A stretch of 64,000 nt of DNA. Origin: Gammaproteobacteria bacterium (GTDB lineage Bacteria > Pseudomonadota > Gammaproteobacteria > Steroidobacterales > Steroidobacteraceae). The notes below the pieces were generated by a model that was given only the letters and a program-made list of their open reading frames with translations, was not told where the DNA came from and searched no databases. Below are positions 26,834-37,664 of the stretch, one piece after another (position 1 is the stretch's first letter; every line of letters begins with the position of its first letter). The stretch spans positions 62,001 through 126,000 of the forward strand of contig PKRE01000007.1 of the NCBI GenBank assembly GCA_017577615.1. Reading direction: 5' to 3'. Made by a program: the position numbers and the translations under genes.

Positions 26834-27325
26834 CTAGCGTCTAAGACGGTTCAGGATCGCGCCGCTCGCCAGCCCCAGCCCGAACGCAGCGAAGACCGCC
26901 AACAGCTCGCCGCGCGAGAGATGTTGCTCGAACCCCGGGCGCAATCGCGGCGGCGTGAGCTGGTAATCGACGAACGAAGCGATGGCACTCAGGACAGCTG
27001 CATCGCGCACGATCTCCGCCGGACGCACGAAGCCTTTGTGATTGAGCCAACGCTCGAGGATGGTCGCCCACATCATTGCCGACGCATGGTGGGTCGCGTA
27101 CCCGACTCCCGTATGCCTGGCGGACAGGTCATGCTCGGAATAGGCTTCGTTACCCCAGAGCCAGTGGCTGGTTGCATTCGTGGGCGCCAGCGCCTTGCCC
27201 ATGCTGGACTTGCCGAAGAATGCGAGCACAGCCGTCGATAGGATGCTTGCCAAGGTTCCCGAGACAACCGCTTGTCGTCCTGCCTTGACCCACTCGTCCA
27301 CTTCGTGATGCAAGGCCTCTTGCAT
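26834..27325 (-). CDS. Hypothetical membrane protein
   Basis: 163 residues from ATG 27325 (GGGAG seven bases upstream). There are four hydrophobic segments, at about 18-38, 80-95, 112-128 and 140-158, the first and last being strongest. Conserved-looking polar stretches include GNEAYSEHDLSARHTGVGYATHHASAM with several His. I do not recognise the family. The frame extends to 27406 but the longer start lacks a ribosome site. It is divergent from the hybrid kinase with 316 bases between. Confidence 0.7.
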   Translation of the reverse strand: MQEALHHEVDEWVKAGRQAVVSGTLASILSTAVLAFFGKSSMGKALAPTNATSHWLWGNEAYSEHDLSARHTGVGYATHHASAMMWATILERWLNHKGFVRPAEIVRDAAVLSAIASFVDYQLTPPRLRPGFEQHLSRGELLAVFAAFGLGLASGAILNRLRR

Positions 27326-27641
27326 GATGTGCTCCCGGTTCTTCCTTGCGTCAACGCGGCAAGCGGCAGCAAGGTTCACGCGGCCTGCCCGTCCAACGCG
27401 ACGCACGCATCAAAAAATTGGCGCCAGTGTCAATGAACCGTCGTCAAACGCAAAGGCGGCTTGGTTTGTGAACCAGTTCCATCGCGTCGTTGTCTAGTCA
27501 GCCGAGCGCGCCCGAGAACTTGCTGAAACTGTGAACAGTGCACCCGCGCCTACGCACTAACCACGCAAAGCTTGCACAATATATCCGCTGTTCGTCCTAG
27601 AGCCGCCTTAGCAGTACAAGAAAGCGGCCGCCGACGCCTCC
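27326..27641. other. Intergenic gap between divergent genes
   Basis: 316 bases hold the promoters of the membrane protein (minus) and the hybrid kinase (plus). No repeat or hairpin stands out. The kinase start codon has no strong ribosome site. Confidence 0.5.
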
Positions 27642-29903
<2,262 letters not shown>

Positions 29904-30609
29904 GCTTCGTCAGCACGGTGTGAACGATCGACTCACACCGCTCGCCCAAGAAGCGATACATCTCAGGTAGGGCACTCTCCAGTTGCTGGCTCAACCGAGC
30001 CCGCAGCAAGAGCCGCGCACGGTGGTCGCGCGTCTTGACGGTTCCTGGTGGAATGTCGAGATATGCGGCCGTCTCCTCCACCGACAGTCCCTCGACTTCG
30101 CGCAGCACGAACACGGCGCGAAAGTGAGTCGGCAGGGAGGCGATGGCGTCTTCGAGCATGCGTTTCATGTCCTCACGCTCCGCAGCGATTTCAGGATCGA
30201 ACTCGATCTCGTCCGCGCGGGCGGAACCGGACAATCCGAGTCCATCGTGCTCCGAATAGACGTCGCACTCGAGCATGACGCGGCGCGAGCGACTGTCCTT
30301 GTGTCGCAACCGATCGATGGCTTCATTGCGCACGATGCGTGCGAGCCACGCTCCGAGATCGCCCTCGCCCGTGTACGTGGACAAGCGATAGAACGCCCGC
30401 ACATAGCTTTCCTGCAGGACATCCTCCGCCTCGCCGGCATCGGAGACGATGCCGATCGCCAGGCGGAAAAGCCGCTGGTTGAAGCGGCGCATGATGCGCT
30501 CGAACGCCCGCTCGTCGCCCACCGCAGCCCGCCGCGCGAGCTCCGCGTCTTCGTCGCTCGCGTTGCAGGTGTGGCTGTCCGTATCGACGCTAAGACGAGG
30601 GCTGTCCAT

Positions 30610-30938
30610 GGTTGACTCATGGCTGCAGGCTGGTGACTGGAACGAGAGACCTCGTGCCAGAGCCCAAGACCGTCAAGACGAAAGCACGGGATCGAAGGTT
30701 CCGAGCGTGGATGGGCGACTGCCGCTCCCTATCCTTCCCCCGCACAGCGAGGGAGGGTGATTACCCCTCCCTGTCCCTCCCCCGCATAGCGGGGGAGGGA
30801 TGATTCCCCGCCGGAGGGATCATTGCTCCAACGCTCCCCGCGGGAGGGACGATTGCTCCAACGCTCCCCGCGCAGCGAAGAGGGATGATTTCCCAATCCC
30901 TCCCCCGCGCAGCGGGGGAGGGATTGGGAGGGGGCCGC
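30610..30938. repeat. GC-rich palindromes and a 30-bp tandem duplication
   Basis: No gene. The gap has three hairpins of the CCCTCCCCCGC...GCGGGGGAGGG type: 30734-30757, 30775-30799 and a perfect 17-bp stem with a three-base GCA loop at 30892-30928. Between them, 30813-30842 and 30843-30872 are near-identical 30-base direct repeats. The last hairpin lies just beyond the stop of the haem beta-barrel gene and may end its transcript, although no T run follows. Confidence 0.85.
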
Positions 30939-32045
30939 CTAGAAATACCCGTGCGCCTGCACGAAGTAGATCTTGCGATTCTGAAACGCGTTCTGAGGAA
31001 TCCCGTCGTAGATGCGCGCCCCGGCGCGCAGTTGCAAGAACTGAACAGGGAAATACTCCCACACCAGGCTGTAGCGGTTTTGCTCGTCCTCGTCGATGTC
31101 GTCGTCGGGATCGAAGTACTCGGCAGTGAGCTTCAGGTTGTGCCCCTTTTTATAGTTCCAGTTCGCCTCGATGAGGCCCGCCCACATATGCCGCCGCGCT
31201 GGAAAGCTGTCGTCGGTGATGTAATCCGCCTCGGCCAGCCACACGATTGGCCCCGTGCGGACAGCCGCGAACGCACCTTGCATGTGTCGCGCGCCTGCTT
31301 CGGCATCGTTGTAGCTCGCGCTCGCGCCGATCCGCCATAGCGCACGTATGTGTTCCGCCCGCAAGCTCACTTGCTTGCCATCGTCGATCTCCGACCCACC
31401 TCCTGTGCCATTGGTCAGCGCAAGCTGGGCAGACCATTCATTGGTCTCGAGCCCGATTTCGATCCCTCTGTCCGGTGTCGCGAAACCGATTCCAGTGACC
31501 TGTCGAATGAATGCGTTGTCGTCCTCGAGACGCCAGCCATAGGGCAGATAGATCTGTCCTGCACGCACGTGCCAGCGTTGATCCGCGCTGGAGAACCTTG
31601 CATACGCTTCCAAGTTGACGCTACCGCCGGGTGCAATGCGCTCGTCGACATAGAGCAACAGTCGTTCGTGAATGAGCGTCACTGCGCCGTAGACACGCAT
31701 TTCCTCGACGTCGAACTCAGATTGTGTGTCTTCGTCAGGGATGTCCACGTAGCTGCCGTTTGCGCGCAAATTACCGCCCACTGCCAGGTAGGGACTCAGC
31801 GCACCCGTCCACATCGGCACGTCCTCCACTTCGATGCGCCGTGCAGGAAGCATCGTCTGCGCCCATATGTTGCCGAACTGATTGCGCATGCCTCCGCCAC
31901 TCGGGCTGACGTGGCACGCAACACATTTCATACCTTCGCGCGCGGCGAAGTATGGCTCGGCCGCAACTTCAGAAGGCACGGACAAGACGACGACGGCCAG
32001 CATCGCGGTTACGCCCAGATACGCGGCGAACGCGCTACGCCTCAT
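30939..32045 (-). CDS. Exported outer-membrane beta-barrel-like protein with an N-terminal single-haem CxxCH motif
   Basis: 368 residues. A signal peptide (about 1-29) is followed at once by CVACH (41-45) within a GMKCVACHVSPSGGGMRNQFG stretch, so one c-type haem may be attached in the periplasm. The remainder is built of alternating amphipathic strands with aromatic ends (for example VRAGQIYLPYGWRL, KLTAEYFDPDDD, YSLVWEYFPVQFLQLRAGARIY) and ends in Phe (HGYF), as outer-membrane barrels do. I infer a barrel of the porin/MtrB-like style. Its start codon overlaps the stop of the upstream cytochrome lipoprotein (ATGA), so the two are translationally coupled. Exact partner and role unknown. Confidence 0.78.
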   Translation of the reverse strand: MRRSAFAAYLGVTAMLAVVVLSVPSEVAAEPYFAAREGMKCVACHVSPSGGGMRNQFGNIWAQTMLPARRIEVEDVPMWTGALSPYLAVGGNLRANGSYVDIPDEDTQSEFDVEEMRVYGAVTLIHERLLLYVDERIAPGGSVNLEAYARFSSADQRWHVRAGQIYLPYGWRLEDDNAFIRQVTGIGFATPDRGIEIGLETNEWSAQLALTNGTGGGSEIDDGKQVSLRAEHIRALWRIGASASYNDAEAGARHMQGAFAAVRTGPIVWLAEADYITDDSFPARRHMWAGLIEANWNYKKGHNLKLTAEYFDPDDDIDEDEQNRYSLVWEYFPVQFLQLRAGARIYDGIPQNAFQNRKIYFVQAHGYF

Positions 32046-32872
32046 CTGGTCTCCTCCACCTTGAACGTGAGCACGAAATCGCCGCCAGCAATGCCGTCGC
32101 CATCACCATCGATCGCACGCGAATTCAGATCGGCGACGGCAAGCGGTGCATTGCCGCTGATGCGCAGCTCGTAGGCACCGCGAGCCCAGCCACCGTCGGG
32201 TGGAGCGATCGCCACCACCGTGGGCAACTGCGAGCGCAGCTCGATGCGCGGTAGGTCGAGGCCTTGCACAAGCGCACGCTCCGCTGCCTCGTCTGTCTTG
32301 CGCAACGTGATCGTTCCTGCTGCCAGCAATGTGGCATCGAGCTCGCGATCAGCTACGACAACAATGTGCTCATGTGAGCTCATCCGCTGCATGGGCCAGA
32401 CGGCAGTCAGAGAAGGCACCGACGACGATGCATCTTGGGAAGGCGCCTGTGCACCTTCCGCGATCCATTGTCGAATGACTGCGATCGTCTCAGCAGGCAA
32501 CGCTGGACCGTTGAGCGGCATGCGCCCGCCAACCTGCGCCGTGCCTTCGAGCTTGTGTATGAGATAGCTCGCATCCGGATCGCCCGGTGCGACCCGCAGC
32601 AGCGCCGGCGCTTCGACACTCGGCGCATTCACGAGCATGGCGTACGACACGCCTTCATCCAGCCGCAGGCCGAGCGGCGCAGCCGCGCCCGAGTGACAAT
32701 TCGTGCACATAGGCGTGAAGACGTGCGTTTGTATCGAAGCGAGATTTGCAGTCAGCACGTCGCCGCCCTCACTTTCCTCGAGCGGTCGCCCGTTCGCATC
32801 GAGCCCCTCGCCGCTGCCGGCGCAGCCGCTTAACGCAATGCACGCCAGGCACGCTGTCACGCGCTTCTGCAT
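32042..32872 (-). CDS. Cytochrome c-like lipoprotein (single CxxCH)
   Basis: 276 residues. The lipobox LSGC gives Cys17. A haem motif CTNCH (56-60) starts a cytochrome domain with the block ASYLIHKLEG and GGRMPLNGPALPAETIAVIRQWI, the pattern seen in planctomycete-type and related cytochromes. Residues about 150-276 form a separate beta-rich domain. It should sit at the outer membrane facing the periplasm or be exported. The gene is upstream of, and coupled to, the haem beta-barrel gene, and divergent from the CHRD-cytochrome gene. The C-terminal cytochrome block is similar to that of the divergent gene, suggesting related functions. Confidence 0.85.
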   Translation of the reverse strand: MQKRVTACLACIALSGCAGSGEGLDANGRPLEESEGGDVLTANLASIQTHVFTPMCTNCHSGAAAPLGLRLDEGVSYAMLVNAPSVEAPALLRVAPGDPDASYLIHKLEGTAQVGGRMPLNGPALPAETIAVIRQWIAEGAQAPSQDASSSVPSLTAVWPMQRMSSHEHIVVVADRELDATLLAAGTITLRKTDEAAERALVQGLDLPRIELRSQLPTVVAIAPPDGGWARGAYELRISGNAPLAVADLNSRAIDGDGDGIAGGDFVLTFKVEETR

Positions 32873-33043
32873 CGTTCTTGCTCCTGCTCCTTTGCAAGGG
32901 CGCTGCGGTAAGTGGCATCGAGAAACAAATAAGTTCTATGACGATCGTTGAACCTCGGCATGCGTGAAGTGGCACTTACGCGGCGAGATGACACGTATCC
33001 GCTCAGACGGGCGGGCTTGGGGAACGGTATGCGCGAGGGGACG

Positions 33044-34525
33044 ATGAAGACGACGTGCTGTATGGCGCGAACGTTCGCGCTCGCTTTGCTCTATGTGCTG
33101 CTGTTCACTGCTTGCGACAGTGGAGGCGGCGGCTCCAATCCGCCAGCGCAGCAAACTCCCCCTCCGCCGTCCACGCCGGCGCTGCCGACGGTCACGATCG
33201 CGGCACCCACCGGCTCGGTGAATCGCATAGTTGCGTTGAGCGCCTCCGTCTCAGCTCCCAGCGACGTGACGATCACGTCCGTGGAATTCATGGTCGATGG
33301 CACAGTGATCGGCACGACAGATACTGATCCATACACGGTGGAATGGGACACATCCACCGTCAGCGATGGCGATTACGTCGTCATTGCGCGCGCGACCGAC
33401 AGCTCCGGGCGCACCACGACCTCCTCGCCGGTCACCTTTACCGTGCTCAACCATCCCGTCATTCGTGTCGAGCTCTCAGCTGCGGAGGTGCTGCCCGCAA
33501 TCGAATCAAGCGCCACCGGCGCAGGCGAGCTTGCGTTCGATCTGTTGACCGGCGCCGTCACAGGTGGCGTGACGATTGAGGGGCTGGCAGCGACGCTTGC
33601 TCACATTCATCGTGGATTTGCCGGCGCGAACGGGCCAGTCGTCGTGGATTTCGTACAGGATCCGACTGACCCGACTCGGTGGAACGCCGTCGAAGGAGCC
33701 ATGTTGAGCGCTGAAGACATCGACAATCTCTTGGCTGGCGCGCTCTATGTGAATGTGCATTCGGCAGCACACCCGACCGGCGAGATCCGGGGCCAAATCA
33801 AACCCGAGAACATCTCCGTCGTGTTCAGTCCAATGAGTAACGAGCAGGTCGTGTCTGCTGCACCCGATGCGGCCAGCGGCACGATCGCCACGACCATCGA
33901 CGCGAACGCGAGCGCGGTCACCATACACGCCATCACGAGCGCGCTCGTCGAGCCGATGGAAGCGCATGTGCATCGAGCCGCTGCCGGCGAGAATGCACCA
34001 GACGTGGTGCTCGCGCTCACACAAGCGCAGGACGAGCCCACGCACTGGCTCATCGAGCGCCAGACCGTCACCGCAGAACAGCTCGCCGACTTGACGGCCA
34101 ATCTGTGGTACGTGGATGTGCACACGACAGGTCTGCCTGCTGGGGCAGTGCGCGGGCAAATCATCGTGTCGGCCTCGCCGCCACCACCGCCTCCTCCAGC
34201 CGCGCCCACATTGGCCGAGCTGCAGAGCACTATCTTCGGCCCGGTATGCTCCGGCTGTCACAACGGTCTCGGCGACGTGCTGCCCGGCGCGATGAATCTC
34301 TCCTCGACGGATGAAACATTTGCGGCACTTGTGAACGTGCCGAGCGCGCAGCAACCGGGTCGTATCCGCGTCATACCGAATGATTCGGCGAACAGCTACT
34401 TGATCCACAAGCTCGAAGGAGCACCCGGTATCACCGGCTCGCGGATGCCGCTCGGTGGACCGTTCCTCGATCAAGCCACCATCGATGGCGTGAAAGCGTG
34501 GATCGATGCAGGAGCACAGAATTAG
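33044..34525 (+). CDS. Lipoprotein with Ig-like, two CHRD and a C-terminal cytochrome c domain
   Basis: 493 residues from ATG 33044, preceded by GAGGGG. The signal ends FTAC (Cys24), so it is a lipoprotein. A Pro-rich linker leads to an Ig-like domain (about 45-135, VTIAAPTGSVNRIVALSASV). Two CHRD domains follow (about 137-255 and 265-378), each with the VHxxxxP(A/T)GxxRGQI signature: NVHSAAHPTGEIRGQI and DVHTTGLPAGAVRGQI. A short Pro run precedes the cytochrome domain, with CSGCH and the NSYLIHKLEG...GSRMPLGGPF block. It faces away from the related cytochrome lipoprotein gene, with a shared promoter region. Confidence 0.9.
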   Translation: MKTTCCMARTFALALLYVLLFTACDSGGGGSNPPAQQTPPPPSTPALPTVTIAAPTGSVNRIVALSASVSAPSDVTITSVEFMVDGTVIGTTDTDPYTVEWDTSTVSDGDYVVIARATDSSGRTTTSSPVTFTVLNHPVIRVELSAAEVLPAIESSATGAGELAFDLLTGAVTGGVTIEGLAATLAHIHRGFAGANGPVVVDFVQDPTDPTRWNAVEGAMLSAEDIDNLLAGALYVNVHSAAHPTGEIRGQIKPENISVVFSPMSNEQVVSAAPDAASGTIATTIDANASAVTIHAITSALVEPMEAHVHRAAAGENAPDVVLALTQAQDEPTHWLIERQTVTAEQLADLTANLWYVDVHTTGLPAGAVRGQIIVSASPPPPPPPAAPTLAELQSTIFGPVCSGCHNGLGDVLPGAMNLSSTDETFAALVNVPSAQQPGRIRVIPNDSANSYLIHKLEGAPGITGSRMPLGGPFLDQATIDGVKAWIDAGAQN

Positions 34526-34792
34526 CCCCCTCCCCAGCCCTCCCCCGCAAGCGGGGAAGGGAGAGGAGCGGGTTCGACCTCTCGCCGCAAGCGGGGAGGG
34601 GTGAGAGGGCTCGCGAAGGAAGGGAGAGACTCTCCCCGCTTGGCTGGGAAGGATAGGAAGGGAAGAGACTTTCCCCACTTGGCGGGAGAAGGAAAAAAGC
34701 ACTTGGCAGGGAAAAAGCACTTGGCAGGGAAAAAGGAAAATAAAAGAGAGAGCCCTCCCCGGCTTGCGGGGAGGGTTAGGGAGGGGGAACCA
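34526..34792. repeat. GC-rich palindromic and tandem repeats
   Basis: Just beyond the CHRD gene stop are CCGCAAGCGGGG-type palindromes (34545-34561, 34580-34599, 34757-34775), and a perfect 18-base tandem repeat at 34694-34711 and 34712-34729. A degenerate third unit precedes it. No gene is seen. Confidence 0.8.
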
Positions 34793-35110
34793 CTACCCCC
34801 CCGACTTGAGCCTTCCAAGCGTCGATTCGATCGCGCGTTCGAGCTTCTCGGCCGCGCCATCGATGGCCAGTGCAAGATTCTCCGCTTGATGGCTCACAGC
34901 GATTGGCTGCAAGCCGCCGATGCGCGCCTCCAGCACGCAGCGCTTGTCCTTGTCGCCACCCTTGGCGCTGTTCTCATCACTCAAGTGCACCTCAATGCGG
35001 GTGATCCTATCGGCCAAGTGCGATACCGCATCCGCGACCATGGCCTGTACCCGCTCATGCAGGCTCTCTCCGCCTTGAATGTTGCGATCCGTGTTGACGT
35101 GTATTTGCAT
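34793..35110 (-). CDS. HPF/RaiA-family ribosome-associated protein
   Basis: 105 residues from ATG 35110, six bases after GGAG; the frame extends to 35158 without support. MQIHVNTDRNIQGGESLHERV and VEVHLSDEN-like segments fit the short HPF/RaiA fold (betaalphabetabetabetaalpha), which binds the ribosome decoding site in hibernation. The second half has VLEARIGGLQPIAVSHQAENLALAIDGAAEKLERAIE, the typical last strand and helix. Not next to rpoN or pts genes, the usual hpf neighbours, so it may be an additional stress-type member. Confidence 0.85.
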   Translation of the reverse strand: MQIHVNTDRNIQGGESLHERVQAMVADAVSHLADRITRIEVHLSDENSAKGGDKDKRCVLEARIGGLQPIAVSHQAENLALAIDGAAEKLERAIESTLGRLKSGG

Positions 35111-35343
35111 CATCGACTCCCGCATCGTGTCGCGCATCGCAAGATTGCGCGAATGCATCGTAGATGATTGTGCCGCTCTTGTCGGCTATTCACCTTCTCA
35201 TTTTCTCCCTAGCGCCTCGGTACAAGTCCCACTGACCGCGGGCGGTTCCCTTGCCACAGGGATGCTGCTCGGCAATAGCAGCGACCTACGCATACGCTAA
35301 CACCACGACTGCGCAGCGAAGCCAAAACGTGTTTAGCTGCGGC

Positions 35344-37608
35344 ATGGCAGGACGCTCCAATTCTCACAAAGTCGTCCCGGCGCCCGACACATTGACGACA
35401 TCGCCCTCCATTCTCCCCTCACAGCGTTGGTTGGCGCCCCTCCTCTGGATGATGGCGATCGCTGCCTATGCGGTGCTCGTGTCGGGTCTTGCTGGCCGCA
35501 CCGCTGGGTCCGAGCTTACGAACCTCGCTCGCACGGTGAGCGCGGCTGTGACAACGCTCGGGTGTCTTCAGGCCAGTCGCAGAGTCAACGGCTATCTAAG
35601 GCGTGCATGGTTGCTGTTCGCTCTGGCGTACGCGACCTGGCTGATCGGCGAGCTCATCTGGGTTTGGCAGGAGTTCTTCCGAAAGATCGCGGTGCCGTTT
35701 CCCAGCACGTCCGACGTGTTCTACGCCGCATTCGGATTGGTGTCGATCCTCGCCTTGTTCGCGCTGCGCGATCCCAGTGTCAGTCGACCGCTCACGCCTC
35801 GCATCCTCGGTAATCTCGGGCTGATCGTCTGTAGTCTCGCCGTCGGAGTGGTAACGGCACTCTTCGAGCCGATCGCCAACACACCTCACGAGCTTGCGTA
35901 CGTGGACATCGTGGTGGCCCAAGCGCTCAGCTTCATGCTTGCCTTCGTGCTTTCAGTTTATTTCCTGTGGTCACACCGCTGGGGACTGGAAACAGCACCG
36001 TTGATTCTCATCGTGCTCAGCTACGCGGTCCATGGTGGAGTATCGCTTCTTTACATGCGTGAGCTCATTCTGGGCGAGTTCGACGCAAGCCACTATCTCA
36101 ACGCCGTGTGGCTCGCGCCGTTCGCATTGATGCACCTTGCGAGCCGCGCGCAAACGCGGATCGCGGCCGGAGCTTCCACAGTGCCGGCCGAAGTGCTCGA
36201 AGCGCGCGAAGGGCACATCGAAGCGGTCCTTCCGGGACTATTACTACTCGCGCTCGTCGTTGGAGCGATTGGTTTTCACGAGCAGCTGTCGCCACGTGTG
36301 CTCGCGATCGATGCGGCCTTGCTGGTGGCATTCGCGCTCATCATGCTGGTGCGAGAGAGCTGGATCTACACCCGGGAGCGCCGGCTCAGGCTGCACCTGG
36401 AACGATCCAACGCAGAGCTGCAACAGGCTCGCATCGGCCTGGAGCACACCATCGCGGAGCTGCGCGAGACCGAGGAGCTGTTAAGGATCACCGCGAGCAC
36501 GGGCAATGTCGGGCTTTTCAAGATCGATCTGACGAGCCACAAGGCGCACTTCTCGCCGGAGTGGAAACGATTGCTGGGCTATGGCGAGCACGAGATCGGC
36601 GATGACGAGAAGGAATGGTACAGCCGTCTGCATCCGGACGACGAGCCACGCGTTCGTGCATGGATCAACGAAGTGATCGCCGCACCGAGCTCCGCTGACG
36701 AGCTCGAGATCAGGCTACGCCACCGTGACGGGCAATACCGGTGGTTCCTCATGCAAGCCACCGTACGCTGCGACGAGGCAGGCAACCCTCGGTTGCTGCT
36801 CGGATCGCACGTCGACATTACGCGTCTCAAGGCCGCCGAAGCCGCGCTGCGTGCCAGCGAGGCGCGCTACCGTTCGTTGGCCGAACAACTCGAAACGCGA
36901 GTGGCCGAGCGCACCGCCGAGCTGCAGGACGCCTACAACGAGCTGGAAAGCTTCGCCTATGCGGTGTCGCACGATCTCAAAGCGCCGTTGCGCGCAATCG
37001 ATGGATTCAGTCACTTGCTCGTGGAAAGCGCTCAGGACAAATTGAGCCCCATGGAGCTCGAGTACGTGCAACGAGTGCGCCGCGGCGCACTGCGAATGGC
37101 AGAGCTCATCGACGGTCTGCTTGCCTATTCTCGGGTCGAGCGCCGCAAGCTCGAGCGTCAGGAGGTTGCTCTGCGCAGCCTCATCGATGAGCTCGTCAAC
37201 GAGATGATGCAGATCACTCGTACCCACGCGGTCGACGTTCAAGTCCACGTGCCCGATATCAAGGTGCACGTCGACCGCGAGGCGCTGCTGATCGTGCTGC
37301 GCAACTTGTTGGACAACGCCATCAAGTTCACGCGCGACGTACCCATGCCGAGAATCGAGATCAGCGCCGAGGTCGTTGGCGAACGTGTCGTGCTGCGGGT
37401 GCGCGACAACGGCATCGGTTTCGATCAGACGTATCACGATCAGATCTTCAGTATCTTCCAGCGCCTGCACGCCAACGATCGTTACGAAGGCACGGGTATC
37501 GGTCTGGCGCTCAGCCGCAAAGCGGTACAGCGCATGCAGGGACGTCTGTGGGCTGAAAGTGCACCCGGGGAGGGCGCGACGTTCTTCGTCGAGATACCCA
37601 TGGGGTAA
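35344..37608 (+). CDS. Membrane sensor histidine kinase with a PAS domain
   Basis: 754 residues from ATG 35344. Residues about 20-335 contain nine to ten hydrophobic helices, an extended membrane sensor module. A PAS domain follows (about 375-490, KLLGYGEHEIGDDEKEWYSRLHPDD and a GSHVDITRLKAAE end). The phosphorylated His543 lies in AVSHDLKAPLRAI; the HATPase end has DNAIKFT, DNGIGF and GTGIGLALSRKAVQRMQGRLW, of the phytochrome-like/cyanobacterial type. No response regulator is adjacent, so it is an orphan kinase. A longer frame starting at 35251 lacks a hydrophobic start. Confidence 0.9.
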   Translation: MAGRSNSHKVVPAPDTLTTSPSILPSQRWLAPLLWMMAIAAYAVLVSGLAGRTAGSELTNLARTVSAAVTTLGCLQASRRVNGYLRRAWLLFALAYATWLIGELIWVWQEFFRKIAVPFPSTSDVFYAAFGLVSILALFALRDPSVSRPLTPRILGNLGLIVCSLAVGVVTALFEPIANTPHELAYVDIVVAQALSFMLAFVLSVYFLWSHRWGLETAPLILIVLSYAVHGGVSLLYMRELILGEFDASHYLNAVWLAPFALMHLASRAQTRIAAGASTVPAEVLEAREGHIEAVLPGLLLLALVVGAIGFHEQLSPRVLAIDAALLVAFALIMLVRESWIYTRERRLRLHLERSNAELQQARIGLEHTIAELRETEELLRITASTGNVGLFKIDLTSHKAHFSPEWKRLLGYGEHEIGDDEKEWYSRLHPDDEPRVRAWINEVIAAPSSADELEIRLRHRDGQYRWFLMQATVRCDEAGNPRLLLGSHVDITRLKAAEAALRASEARYRSLAEQLETRVAERTAELQDAYNELESFAYAVSHDLKAPLRAIDGFSHLLVESAQDKLSPMELEYVQRVRRGALRMAELIDGLLAYSRVERRKLERQEVALRSLIDELVNEMMQITRTHAVDVQVHVPDIKVHVDREALLIVLRNLLDNAIKFTRDVPMPRIEISAEVVGERVVLRVRDNGIGFDQTYHDQIFSIFQRLHANDRYEGTGIGLALSRKAVQRMQGRLWAESAPGEGATFFVEIPMG

Positions 37609-37664
37609 GGCTCGGGCCGTGAGGCTTGGGCCTCGGGAGTGCCCACCTGCCTACCAGCTGCAGC

